Shown: positions 1 through 7,773 of the stretch, piece by piece
Position numbering within the stretch: position 1 is the first letter of the stretch
How the letters are laid out: each line of letters opens with the position of its first letter
Source: Cryptosporangium phraense
GTDB taxonomy: Bacteria; Actinomycetota; Actinomycetes; Mycobacteriales; Cryptosporangiaceae
Direction of reading: 5' to 3'
DNA: 64,000 nt
Assembly (NCBI RefSeq): GCF_006912135.1
Contig: NZ_VIRS01000004.1
Location: 248,001-312,000, forward strand
Made by a program: the position numbers and the translations under genes
Notes under the pieces: generated by a model
The model's database searches: none
Seen by the model: only the letters and a program-made list of their open reading frames with translations
Told to the model about the DNA's origin: nothing

Positions 1-693
1 CTCCGCGACACCCACACCGTGCTGCTCACCGCCGACGGCGAGGCGATGCTGGGGTTCGCCCGGGCCCTGGACGAGATCCACGAGCAGGCCGCCGGGTACT
101 TCGCCGGGTCCGATTTGCGCGGCCGGCTGCGGTTCGGGGTGTCCCAGGATCTGGCGCTGACCCAGCTCCCCCGCATCCTGCGGGACTTCCGCCGTACCCA
201 CCCGCTGGTCGACCTCGAGCTCACCGTCGAACTGAGCGGGACGCTGCACAAGGCCCTGCAGGACGGGCAGCTCGACCTGGTGTTCGCGAAGCGGATGGCC
301 GGGCCGGGAGAGGGACAGCTGGTCTGGCGGGAGCGGCTGGCCTGGCTGGGCGTGCCCGACCTGCGGCTCGACCCCACCGGCCCGGTACCGCTGATCATCT
401 ACCCGCCGCCGTCGCTGACCCGGGAGCGGGCGCTGCAGGTCCTCGAGGAACAGCGCCGGCCGTGGCGGGCGGTGTGCACGAGCGCCAGCCTCAACGGGCT
501 GGCCGCGGCCGCGCTGGGCGGCCTGGGCGTGGTGCCGTTCGTGCAGCGGCTCGGGCCGGCCGGGCTGGCCGAGGTCCCGGCGCAGTACCGGCTCCCGGCA
601 CTCGGCGAGGTGGAATTCGTCCTGCTGCACACCGACCGCGTGGTCCCGGAGTCGGCCGAGGCGCTGGCCGCCGCCATCCGCACGGCAGCCTGA
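1..693 (+). CDS. LysR-type transcriptional regulator, C-terminal part
   Basis: The frame is open from the first base, so the N-terminal winged helix-turn-helix lies outside the window; 230 residues are visible. The first residues (LRDTHTVLLTADGEAM) match the linker that follows the HTH in LysR proteins. GRLRFGVSQDL then opens the periplasmic-binding-protein-like effector domain, and LAAAALGGLGVVPFV is the typical C-terminal lobe segment. The family binds a small co-inducer and usually controls a neighbouring divergent operon, which would be upstream of this window. It converges on the kinase pair with 17 bases between stops. Target and inducer cannot be inferred. Confidence 0.9.
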   Translation, partial: LRDTHTVLLTADGEAMLGFARALDEIHEQAAGYFAGSDLRGRLRFGVSQDLALTQLPRILRDFRRTHPLVDLELTVELSGTLHKALQDGQLDLVFAKRMAGPGEGQLVWRERLAWLGVPDLRLDPTGPVPLIIYPPPSLTRERALQVLEEQRRPWRAVCTSASLNGLAAAALGGLGVVPFVQRLGPAGLAEVPAQYRLPALGEVEFVLLHTDRVVPESAEALAAAIRTAA

Positions 694-710
694 CGGCTCG
701 CCGCGGCTCG

Positions 711-3182
711 TCATTCGGCCGAGGCCGGGAGGGTGATCGTGAAGACGGTGCCGCACGGGACTCCCGGGCGGGCGGCGATCGTCCCGCCGTGGCGCTCGAC
801 GATGGCTTTGGTGATCGCCAGCCCGAGCCCGGTGCCCTTGATGCCCTGCTGCACCGCGTTGCTGGTCCGGAAGAACCGCTCGAACAGCCGCGGGTACTGG
901 TCGGCCGGGATGCCGATCCCGGTGTCGGCGACGTCCAGCGTCGCAACGCCGTCGGCGTTCGCGGCCCGTATCGAGACCTGACCGCCGTCCGGCGTGTACT
1001 TCACCGCGTTCGAGACGACGTTCGTGAGCACCTGCCGGAACCGCGCCGGGTCCGCGCACACGACGACCGGGCCGTCGGTGGTCACCGCCACCGTGAGGTG
1101 CTTGGCCTCGGCGGCCGGCCGCAGGTCGGTGACGACGTCGCCGACCAGCTTGCTCAGCGACACCGGGCGGACGTCCACCGAGATCTCGCCCGCGTCCAGG
1201 CGGGCCATGTCGAGCAGGTCGTCGGTGAGCTGCTGCAGGTCGGCGGCCTTGCGGTCGACGATCCGGAGGAAGTGGTCGGCGGCCGGCGAGATGCCTTCCG
1301 GCTCGTCGAAGACCAGCTCCAGGTAGCCGCGGATCGACGTGATCGGCGACCGCAGCTCGTGGGTGACCAGCGCGACCAGCTCGTCCTTCATCCGGTCGAG
1401 CTCCCGCAGCTCGGCGATCTGCTGCCGCTTGCGGGCCAGCAGTTCCTCCCGCTCGGAGGAGATCCGGTTCCGCTCGGTGATGTCGGTACAGATCCCGTCG
1501 ATGTACAGCCGGTCGCTCTCGCGACGCGGCACCGCGCGCGTCCAGACCCAACGGACGACGCCGTCCCGGCCGACGAAGCGCGCCTCCAGTTCCCCGGGCC
1601 GGCCTTCCCGGACCGACGCGTGGAACGTGGCCAGGGACTCCGCGTCGTCCGGGTGCACGAGCTCGGAGAGCTGGACGGTCCGGCCGTCGGGCGTGTAGAG
1701 GTCGGCCCCGAACACGCGGGCGCCGTTCGGGCTGGCGAACAACAGCGTCGCCTCCCCGTGCGGACCGACCTCGACGCTCCAGACGTAGTCGTCGATGCTG
1801 GAGACGACCTGCTCGAACGCCCGCCAGGCGGCCTGCGCCCGGCGGCTCTCGACGAACCGGGCCAGGTAGGCGCCGACGCCGTCCAGCCGGCTGAGCAGCT
1901 CCTCGTCGCAGCCCAGCGGGCCGTCGTGGCGGAACACCAGGACGCCGAGGAGCCCGTCGCCGCTGCGCACCGGCAGGCCGAGCGTCGCGCCCGGGCCGTC
2001 GGACTGCCGCTCGCGCGAGAGCGGCTCGCCGCCCTCGCCCACGGCCAGCGCGACCGCCCCGTCGCCGGGCCGGCCGGTGGACGCGACGAGCGTCGCCCGG
2101 CCCTCGCCCAGCTGCCAGTACTCGCCGCTGCTCCAGCCCATCCCGTTGCTCACCGCGGCCACGGTCCGGGCGGCCGCGTCGGCGGCCGACGTCGCCTCGG
2201 TGAGCGCGGTCGCGACCGCGTGCTGCACCGCGCGCAGCCGCTCGGTGCGGACGGCCGCGGTCACGTCGTGCAGCGCGACGACCGCGCCCAGCCGGGTGCC
2301 GTCGGCGGCCCGGATCGGCTGGGCGTTCGCCAGGTACTGCCGGTCGGCGCGCCCGGAGCGCCGGACGACCAGGTCGGCGTGCTGGACGACCTCGCCCCGG
2401 AACGCCCGGGCCAGCGGCGTCTCACCGGCCCGGAACGGGACCCCGTCGGCCGTGCACAGCCCGTACTGTTCGGCCCAGTCCGCGCTGGGCACGCCGGTCG
2501 TCGGCGCCTCGACGTCCCGGCGCATGGCCCGGTTGAACAGCACCAGCCGCCCGTCGGCGTCACAGGCCGCGACCCCGGTGTCGAGGCTGTCGAGCAGCGA
2601 GGCCAGGAACGTCCGCTCGTGGTCGAGCGCCGACGACATCCGGGCCAGCTGGGCGTGGCTGAGCCGCACCGCGATCTCGGACTGGGCCGCCGACGCCAGG
2701 TCCGCGATGACGGCCAGGTCGGAGGCCGTCCACTCCCGGGGCTTCGTGTCGATCACGCAGAACGAACCGAGCGGGTGCCCGTCCGGCGACCGCAGCGGAT
2801 ATCCCGCGTACGCGATAACGCCGATGTCCGGGATGGCCAGGTTGGTGCAGAGCAGCTCGTCGGCCCGCGCGTCGCTGATGATCAGCGGCGCGTCGGCGGC
2901 CACGACGTACTGGCAGAACGAGTGCGTGTGCGGGGTCTGACGGCGTTCGGCCCACGGCTCGGGCAGCCCGACCGCGCTGACGAAGAACTGGCGGCCCGAG
3001 TCGACCAGCGAGACCAGCGCCACCGGGGCGCCCAGCACCCGGGTGGCCAGGCCGGTCAACCGGTCCAGGACGTCCACGGCCGGGCCGTCGAGTAGCCCGG
3101 TCTCGGTCAGCACCCGCAGCCGCTCCGGGTCCAGCACGGCCCGGGACGCGGCCGCCGCCGGGGCCGACAGGATCGTCGTCAC
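711..3182 (-). CDS. Multi-sensor histidine kinase (GAF-PAS-GAF-PAS-HisKA-HATPase)
   Basis: Cytosolic sensor kinase of 823 residues without membrane segments. Order: GAF (about 35-175, with SFCQYVVAADAPLII and GSFCVIDTKPREW), PAS (193-312), a second GAF (315-445), PAS with PAC (455-570), HisKA with phospho-acceptor H608 in VTHELRSPITS, and a C-terminal HATPase with N box NVVSNAVKYTPDG, DTGIGIP and GTGLGLAI. It starts at a GTG overlapping the stop of the upstream kinase (GTGA), so the two are translationally coupled. No response regulator gene is adjacent. Ligands of the GAF domains are unknown; the first GAF lacks the paired cysteines of obvious metal or heme sensors. Confidence 0.93.
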   Translation of the reverse strand: MTTILSAPAAAASRAVLDPERLRVLTETGLLDGPAVDVLDRLTGLATRVLGAPVALVSLVDSGRQFFVSAVGLPEPWAERRQTPHTHSFCQYVVAADAPLIISDARADELLCTNLAIPDIGVIAYAGYPLRSPDGHPLGSFCVIDTKPREWTASDLAVIADLASAAQSEIAVRLSHAQLARMSSALDHERTFLASLLDSLDTGVAACDADGRLVLFNRAMRRDVEAPTTGVPSADWAEQYGLCTADGVPFRAGETPLARAFRGEVVQHADLVVRRSGRADRQYLANAQPIRAADGTRLGAVVALHDVTAAVRTERLRAVQHAVATALTEATSAADAAARTVAAVSNGMGWSSGEYWQLGEGRATLVASTGRPGDGAVALAVGEGGEPLSRERQSDGPGATLGLPVRSGDGLLGVLVFRHDGPLGCDEELLSRLDGVGAYLARFVESRRAQAAWRAFEQVVSSIDDYVWSVEVGPHGEATLLFASPNGARVFGADLYTPDGRTVQLSELVHPDDAESLATFHASVREGRPGELEARFVGRDGVVRWVWTRAVPRRESDRLYIDGICTDITERNRISSEREELLARKRQQIAELRELDRMKDELVALVTHELRSPITSIRGYLELVFDEPEGISPAADHFLRIVDRKAADLQQLTDDLLDMARLDAGEISVDVRPVSLSKLVGDVVTDLRPAAEAKHLTVAVTTDGPVVVCADPARFRQVLTNVVSNAVKYTPDGGQVSIRAANADGVATLDVADTGIGIPADQYPRLFERFFRTSNAVQQGIKGTGLGLAITKAIVERHGGTIAARPGVPCGTVFTITLPASAE

Positions 3183-4384
3183 GCCTCACACACCGGGAAC
3201 CGCAGCGCGACCGTCGTACCGGCGCCCAGCCGGCTGCGCAGGTCCACCTCACCGTCGTGGGCCGAGACGATCGCCTCGACGAGCGTCAGCCCCAGACCGG
3301 GGCCCTGAACGGCGGCGTTGTCGGCGTCCTCGGTGCGGTAGAACGGGTCGAACAGCCGCGGGAGTTCCTCGTCGGCGATGCCGCTGCCGGTGTCGGTGAC
3401 CACGACCGTCGGCGCCGGGATGTCGCTGACCTGCACGGCGATCGCCCCGTCGCTGGTGAACTTCACCGCGTTGAGCAGGACGTGCTGCAGCGCCCTGGTC
3501 AGCTCCCGGTGCGAGCCGCAGACCAGCACCGGATCGTCGGGCTGGTCGAACGTCAGGTCGAGGCCCTTGAGCTCGGCCAGCGGACGGCTCCCGGCGACCG
3601 CGGCCGCGACCAGATCACCCAGGTCGATCGGCACCCGGCTGATGTCCAGGCCTTTGGGGCCCACCTTGGTGGCCAGCAGCATGTCGTCGACCAGCTGGGT
3701 GAGCCGGTGGGCGTTGCGCTGCATGACCGCGAGGAAGTCCCGGCCGGTCTGCGGGTCGAGCGGGTCCGAGTCGTCCAGCAGCAGCTCGAGATAGCCGCGG
3801 ATCGAGGCGAGCGGCGTCCGGAGTTCGTGGCTGACCGTCGTCAGGATCCGGTTCTTCAGGTCCTCGAGCTCGACGACGCGCCGGGTGACGTCGACCTTCT
3901 GGCGCGCGTAGGAGCGGAGCTCGATCTCGGCGGCCGCGTGCCGGGCCAGCGCGCGGAGCGCGCGCCGCTGAGCCGGGGTGAGCGTGCGGGGCATGCGGTC
4001 GATGACGCAGACCGTGCCGAGGCTCAGCCCGCCTTCCACGCGCAGCGGCGCCCCGGCGTAGAACCGGATGAAGGGCTCGCCGACGACCAGCGGATTGTCG
4101 GCGAACCGCGGATCGGCGGCCGCGTCCGGCACCTCGAGGATGTCGGGTTGTTCGATCGCGTGGGCGCAGAATGCGGCGTCCCGGCAGGTCTGCCGGAAGT
4201 CGAGGCCGATGTGCGCCTTGAACCACTGCCGGTCGTCGTCCACCAGGCTGACCAGCGCGATCGGCGTGCCGCAGATCTCGGCCGCGAGCAGCGCGATGTC
4301 GTCGAACTCGGTCTCGGCTTCGGTGTCGAGGATGTGATGGCCGCGCAGGACCGCGAGTCGGGTCTCCTCCGCCGCCATCGACAC
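3179..4384 (-). CDS. GAF-domain histidine kinase
   Basis: Soluble 401-residue kinase: N-terminal GAF (about 20-155, with DAAFCAHAIEQPDILEVPDA and GTVCVIDRMPR), HisKA with H186 in VSHELRTPLASI, HATPase with LLNAVKFTSDGA, DTGSGIADEEL and GPGLGLTL. The GAF resembles the first GAF of the downstream kinase, so the pair probably arose by duplication and may act together or form mixed dimers (inference). Start is GTG; a strong GGGAGG lies 7 bases upstream, inside one arm of a perfect hairpin, which could gate translation. Ribokinase ends 66 bases upstream on the same strand. Confidence 0.92.
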   Translation of the reverse strand: MSMAAEETRLAVLRGHHILDTEAETEFDDIALLAAEICGTPIALVSLVDDDRQWFKAHIGLDFRQTCRDAAFCAHAIEQPDILEVPDAAADPRFADNPLVVGEPFIRFYAGAPLRVEGGLSLGTVCVIDRMPRTLTPAQRRALRALARHAAAEIELRSYARQKVDVTRRVVELEDLKNRILTTVSHELRTPLASIRGYLELLLDDSDPLDPQTGRDFLAVMQRNAHRLTQLVDDMLLATKVGPKGLDISRVPIDLGDLVAAAVAGSRPLAELKGLDLTFDQPDDPVLVCGSHRELTRALQHVLLNAVKFTSDGAIAVQVSDIPAPTVVVTDTGSGIADEELPRLFDPFYRTEDADNAAVQGPGLGLTLVEAIVSAHDGEVDLRSRLGAGTTVALRFPVCEA

Positions 4385-4388
4385 GCTC

Positions 4389-4433
4389 GGTCCTCCCTTC
4401 CCCTAAGCCGATACGGCAGGGGAAGGGAGGACC
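4389..4433 (-). promoter_or_regulatory. Perfect 16-bp inverted repeat sequestering a ribosome binding site
   Basis: Arms 4389-4404 and 4418-4433 are exact reverse complements; the 13-base loop itself holds a GCC/GGC mini-stem. On the minus-strand transcript the second arm contains GGGAGG, the presumed ribosome binding site of the GAF kinase starting at 4384. The hairpin begins 18 bases after the ribokinase stop. No U tract follows, so a simple intrinsic terminator is not clearly indicated; translational gating or RNA processing are alternatives. Confidence 0.7.
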
Positions 4434-4450
4434 TGAGTGGTACGCCGAGC

Positions 4451-5341
4451 TCAGCCCAACTCGGCGCGCTTGGGTAGCGAGGCCATCGCGCCGGGGCGGG
4501 TGACGGTCACCGCGGCGACCCGGGTCGCCCAGCGCGCGGCCTCGACGACGTCCGCGCCGTCGAGCATCGCGTCGGCGATCGCGGCGCAGAAGCTGTCGCC
4601 GGCCGCGGTGGCGTCCACGGCCTTGACCTGCTCGGCCGGCACCCGGGTCGAGCGCTCGTCCTCGACGACCAGGCAGCCCTGGGAGCCCAGCGTGACGACG
4701 ACCGGCCCACGGGTGCCGAGCTTCTGGGCCAGCTGCACCAGGTCACCGCGGTCGACGCCGGCCAGCCCGAGCAGCTCGCCCCGGTTCGGCACCAGCACGT
4801 CGACCGACGAGAGCAACGAGGCCGAGACCGGCCGGGCCGGCGCCGGGTTCAGCACGACGAGCCCGTTCGCGACCGACGCGGCCTCCTCGACCACCGCGGC
4901 CGGCACCTCCTGCTGGAGCAGCACGCACCGGGCCGACGCGACCAGCTCACGCGCGACCTCGACGTGGTCGTTCGCGCCCGGGCTGACCACGATCGTGCTG
5001 TCGCCGTCGGCGTCGACGAACACGAACGCCTGCCCGGTCGGGATGCCGGCCGGGTTCTCGCGAGTGCCGGCCGGGAGCTGCACCACACCGCTGACGTCGA
5101 TGTTCTCGGCGCGCAGCAGGTCGAGCAGGAACTGCCCGTCGCCGTCCCCACCGACCGCACCGACCATCGCGGTCCGGCGGCCGAGGCGGGCCGCGGCCAC
5201 CGCCTGGTTGCCGCCCTTGCCGCCGCCGCTGCGGCGGGAGTCCCCGCCGAGAAGGGTCTGCCCGGCCGACGGCGCCTGCGGGACGTCGACGGTCACGTCG
5301 ACGTTCAGGCTGCCGACAACGACGATGTCGAAGGTGTTCAC
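4451..5341 (-). CDS. rbsK: Ribokinase-family sugar kinase (PfkB)
   Basis: Phosphorylates a sugar, classically ribose to ribose 5-phosphate, with ATP in the cytoplasm. At 296 residues it has normal length. Visible motifs: N-terminal substrate strand VVGSLNVDVTVDVPQAP, the SGGGKGGNQAVAAARLG glycine motif of ribokinases, NPAPARPV, NRGEL, and the catalytic segment DATAAGDSFCAA, where AAGD replaces the usual GAGD but the catalytic Asp is kept. GTG start overlaps the cupin stop by four bases; it is the last gene of the FAH-to-ribokinase operon. Its presence suggests a sugar or sugar-derived unit is released in the pathway (inference). The actual sugar is unknown. Confidence 0.88.
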   Translation of the reverse strand: MNTFDIVVVGSLNVDVTVDVPQAPSAGQTLLGGDSRRSGGGKGGNQAVAAARLGRRTAMVGAVGGDGDGQFLLDLLRAENIDVSGVVQLPAGTRENPAGIPTGQAFVFVDADGDSTIVVSPGANDHVEVARELVASARCVLLQQEVPAAVVEEAASVANGLVVLNPAPARPVSASLLSSVDVLVPNRGELLGLAGVDRGDLVQLAQKLGTRGPVVVTLGSQGCLVVEDERSTRVPAEQVKAVDATAAGDSFCAAIADAMLDGADVVEAARWATRVAAVTVTRPGAMASLPKRAELG

Positions 5342-5724
5342 TGCGCTAGTACAGCAGTCAGCTTCGCCGCGATGTCGGCGTAGTCCTCACGCGGGGGCGC
5401 GAACACGTCGAGGTTGATGCACGGCTCGGTGAGCGGCTGGATGTAGTGCTCGGCGCCGGCCGGCACCAGCAGCATCGAGCCGGCCGTCATCCGGTGCGGG
5501 ACGCCCTCGATGAAGTAGTCGGCCTCGCCCTCGAGGATCAGCGCGAGCTGGTCGAAGTCCGCGTGCGAGTGCGGGCGCAGGTCCATGCCGACCGAGAGCG
5601 AGTGCCAGCACAGCATGACCTCGTCGGTGCTGTAGACCCGGCGGCGAACGCCCGGCCGAATCACGTCCTCCGGGACGTCGGCCCAGTTCACGACCGTGCG
5701 GTAGAGCGCTTCGCTGAGCTTCAT
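5338..5724 (-). CDS. Small single-domain cupin protein
   Basis: 128 residues forming one cupin beta-barrel. Motif 1 is seen as GMDLRPHSHADFDQLALILEG (metal ligands H, H and a later E-equivalent) and motif 2 as GSMLLVPAGAEHYIQP. Such proteins are metal-dependent isomerases, oxygenases or sensors; the fold alone does not give the reaction. It sits between the HpaI-type aldolase and ribokinase with ATGA/GTGA overlaps on both sides, so it is surely co-translated with them. A role in isomerising or stabilising an aldolase substrate is plausible but not shown. Confidence 0.85.
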   Translation of the reverse strand: MKLSEALYRTVVNWADVPEDVIRPGVRRRVYSTDEVMLCWHSLSVGMDLRPHSHADFDQLALILEGEADYFIEGVPHRMTAGSMLLVPAGAEHYIQPLTEPCINLDVFAPPREDYADIAAKLTAVLAQ

Positions 5725-6458
5725 CGGGTGCCTCCCAGGGTCTGCCGCAGGGTGGCGGCGAGGAATTGCAGGTCGGAGCCGACGACCACGTACCGGTCGC
5801 CGGCCGCGACCGCGTCGTCGGCGGCGGCCGGGGATGCGGCCCAGGAACCGGCCACGGCCCCGGCGGAGGCAGCGGCCCGGATCTCGGCCACCCGCGCGTC
5901 GAACGCCTCGGCCTCGCCGAGGCCCAGGCTCACGGCCAGGTCCGTCACCCCGAGGAAAACCACGTCCAGGCCTTCGACGACGTCCGCCAGCGGGTCGTCG
6001 GTGGTGGCCGTCTCGATCTGGCCGACGAGGAGCGGCGGGTCGTCCCTCGCCGCTTCCAGGTACTCGGCCAGCGGGACGCCGCTGTAGTTGGCACCGGGGT
6101 GGGCGAGCGAGATGCTCCGCGAGCCGCCCGGGGCGTACCGGGTCGCTTCCCGCAGCGCGGTGGTCTGAGCTGTCGAACGGAGCGTCGAGAGCTGGATACC
6201 GGCCGCCCCCGCTTCGAGCAGCCGGTTGATCAGCCCTGAGTCGACGGCCGGTATCCGTACCAGCGCGGGCAGGCCGAGCAGGAATGCCCGGCTCACCGCC
6301 CGGCGGGCGTCGGCTTCGGACAGCTGGGAGTGCTCGAGGTCCACCACGACGAAGTCCGCACCGGCGGCTCTGGCCAGGTCGACCGGCTCCTCGCCCGCGA
6401 GCTTCAGGAAGGTGCCACGCACCGTCCGCCCGCTCGCGAGCGACTGCCGGAGAGACAT
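5721..6458 (-). CDS. HpcH/HpaI-family aldolase
   Basis: Class II pyruvate-type aldolase, 245 residues, of the family cleaving 4-hydroxy-2-oxo acids (for example 4-hydroxy-2-oxoheptanedioate to pyruvate plus succinate semialdehyde). Visible: FVVVDLEHS, substrate Arg in VRIPAVD, GAAGIQLSTLRS, metal-ligand Glu in GQIETATTDD and Asp in FLGVTDLAVSLG, all at the expected spacing. I start it at the ATG overlapping the reductase stop (ATGA); a longer in-frame extension exists but lacks family similarity. In this operon, after an FAH-family enzyme, it would be the final carbon-carbon cleavage of a meta-cleavage pathway (inference). Confidence 0.88.
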   Translation of the reverse strand: MSLRQSLASGRTVRGTFLKLAGEEPVDLARAAGADFVVVDLEHSQLSEADARRAVSRAFLLGLPALVRIPAVDSGLINRLLEAGAAGIQLSTLRSTAQTTALREATRYAPGGSRSISLAHPGANYSGVPLAEYLEAARDDPPLLVGQIETATTDDPLADVVEGLDVVFLGVTDLAVSLGLGEAEAFDARVAEIRAAASAGAVAGSWAASPAAADDAVAAGDRYVVVGSDLQFLAATLRQTLGGTR

Positions 6459-7459
6459 CAGAGGGCGTCCGAGCTGTGGCCCGGTGTGGTTTTCCATTTC
6501 GCGTTGACCAGCGGCGCGATGTGGTTGATCGCGGTGGCGGCCTCGCCGAAGCCGACCGAGATCAGCGCCACCTTGCCGTCGTACTGGGCGATGTCACCGG
6601 CCGCGAACACCCGGGGCAGGTTCGTCTGCTGGGTGCGGTCGACGAGGATCCGGCGGCGCTTGAGGTCCATGCCCCAGTCGGCCATCGGGCCCAGGTCGGT
6701 GAGGAACCCGATCGCCGCGACGACGGTCTTCACCTCCCGCTCGTGCGTCTCCTTGGAGTCGACGTGCTCGAGCGTGACGGTCTCGATCGCGGTCTCGCCC
6801 GCGATCGCGACGACCTCGTACGGCGTCACGACCTCGACCGACGACTCCTGCAGCGCGGTGACGCTCTTCTCGTGGGCCCGGAACGCGTCCCGGCGGTGGA
6901 CGAGCGCGACGGAGTTGGCCAGCGGCTCCAGGGCCAGCGCCCAGTCGACCGCCGAGTCGCCGCCGCCGACCACGAGCACGTCGTGCCCGGCCAGGTCGGC
7001 GAGCCGGGGCACGAAGTACCGCAGGCCGCGGCCGGCGTAGGAGCCCCCGGCCGGCAGCTCCTTGGGTTCGAATGTCCCCATGCCCCCGGCGATCAGGACC
7101 GCCTTCGCGTGCACGGTCACGCCGGGGTCGCCCGGCGTCGAGGCCACGGCCCCGATCGTCACGCCCTCGTCGTGCACCTCGATCGTCGTCGCGCGCTGCT
7201 CCAGCAGCATCGTCGGCTTCGACTGCTGGGCCTGCTCCAGCAGCGAGTCGACCAGGTCCTGGCCGCGCACCGACGGGAACCCGGCGACGTCGTAGATGTT
7301 CTTCTCCGGGTACAGCGCCGCGAGCTGGCCGCCGACCTCGGGCAGCGAGTCCATCAGCGCGACCGACATGCCCCGGAACCCGGCGTAGTACGTGCCGTAG
7401 AGCCCGACCGGCCCGGCCCCGATGATCAGGACGTCTGTGTTCACAGTATTAGGAGTCAC
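6458..7459 (-). CDS. Ferredoxin--NADP reductase, thioredoxin-reductase-like
   Basis: Flavoprotein of 333 residues transferring electrons between NADPH and ferredoxin. FAD-binding Rossmann motif GAGPVGLYGTYYAG near the N terminus, PEVGGQLAALYPEK typical of the TrxR-like FNR type (no CxxC redox pair), NADPH motif VVGGGDSAVDWA, and C-terminal FAAGDIAQYDGK. GTG start overlaps the ferredoxin stop (GTGA), so ferredoxin and reductase are made together. Likely partner of the 7Fe ferredoxin upstream, together feeding the Rieske oxygenase encoded 5 kb away; that link is inferred from context. Upstream in-frame residues have shadow-frame composition and are excluded. Confidence 0.9.
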   Translation of the reverse strand: MTPNTVNTDVLIIGAGPVGLYGTYYAGFRGMSVALMDSLPEVGGQLAALYPEKNIYDVAGFPSVRGQDLVDSLLEQAQQSKPTMLLEQRATTIEVHDEGVTIGAVASTPGDPGVTVHAKAVLIAGGMGTFEPKELPAGGSYAGRGLRYFVPRLADLAGHDVLVVGGGDSAVDWALALEPLANSVALVHRRDAFRAHEKSVTALQESSVEVVTPYEVVAIAGETAIETVTLEHVDSKETHEREVKTVVAAIGFLTDLGPMADWGMDLKRRRILVDRTQQTNLPRVFAAGDIAQYDGKVALISVGFGEAATAINHIAPLVNAKWKTTPGHSSDAL

Positions 7460-7773
7460 TTCGTCCACGAGGCGACCTCCTCGTGGTCGGCGGCCAGCGG
7501 CGGGATCTTCCGCGCGCCGCCGGGCGAGCCGATCCCCAGCGTGAGGAAGATCTGCTCGTTGATCCCGGCGAACTGCTCGCGCTCGGCCGGCAGGTCTTCC
7601 TCGTGGTAGATCGAGACCGTCGGGCAGGCCGGCTCGCAGCGGCCGCAGTCGACGCACTCCTCCGGGTTGATGTACATCATCCGGGGGCCGGTGTAGATGC
7701 AGTCGACCGGGCATTCCTCGATGCAGGACTTGTCCTGGACGTCGATGCAGGCGTCAGTGACGACGTAAGCCAT
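7456..7773 (-). CDS. fdxA: 7Fe ferredoxin (FdxA type)
   Basis: 105-residue ferredoxin with cluster ligands C9, C17, C21, C25 in the first half (CIEECPVDCIY) and C40, C43, C46, C50 in CVDCGRCEPAC, the arrangement of [3Fe-4S][4Fe-4S] FdxA proteins of mycobacteria and streptomycetes. Small electron carrier in the cytoplasm. ATG start directly abuts the amidohydrolase stop; its own stop overlaps the reductase start. Rieske oxygenases normally use [2Fe-2S] ferredoxins, so a 7Fe carrier in this neighbourhood is notable, although actinobacterial oxygenases using [3Fe-4S] ferredoxins are known. Confidence 0.93.
   Translation of the reverse strand: MAYVVTDACIDVQDKSCIEECPVDCIYTGPRMMYINPEECVDCGRCEPACPTVSIYHEEDLPAEREQFAGINEQIFLTLGIGSPGGARKIPPLAADHEEVASWTK

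Noticed and set aside
462-3095. 877-codon plus-strand open frame opposite the multi-sensor kinase
   Set aside because: Arg/Gly/Asp-rich shadow of a high-GC gene; the minus-strand product shows clear GAF, PAS and kinase motifs.
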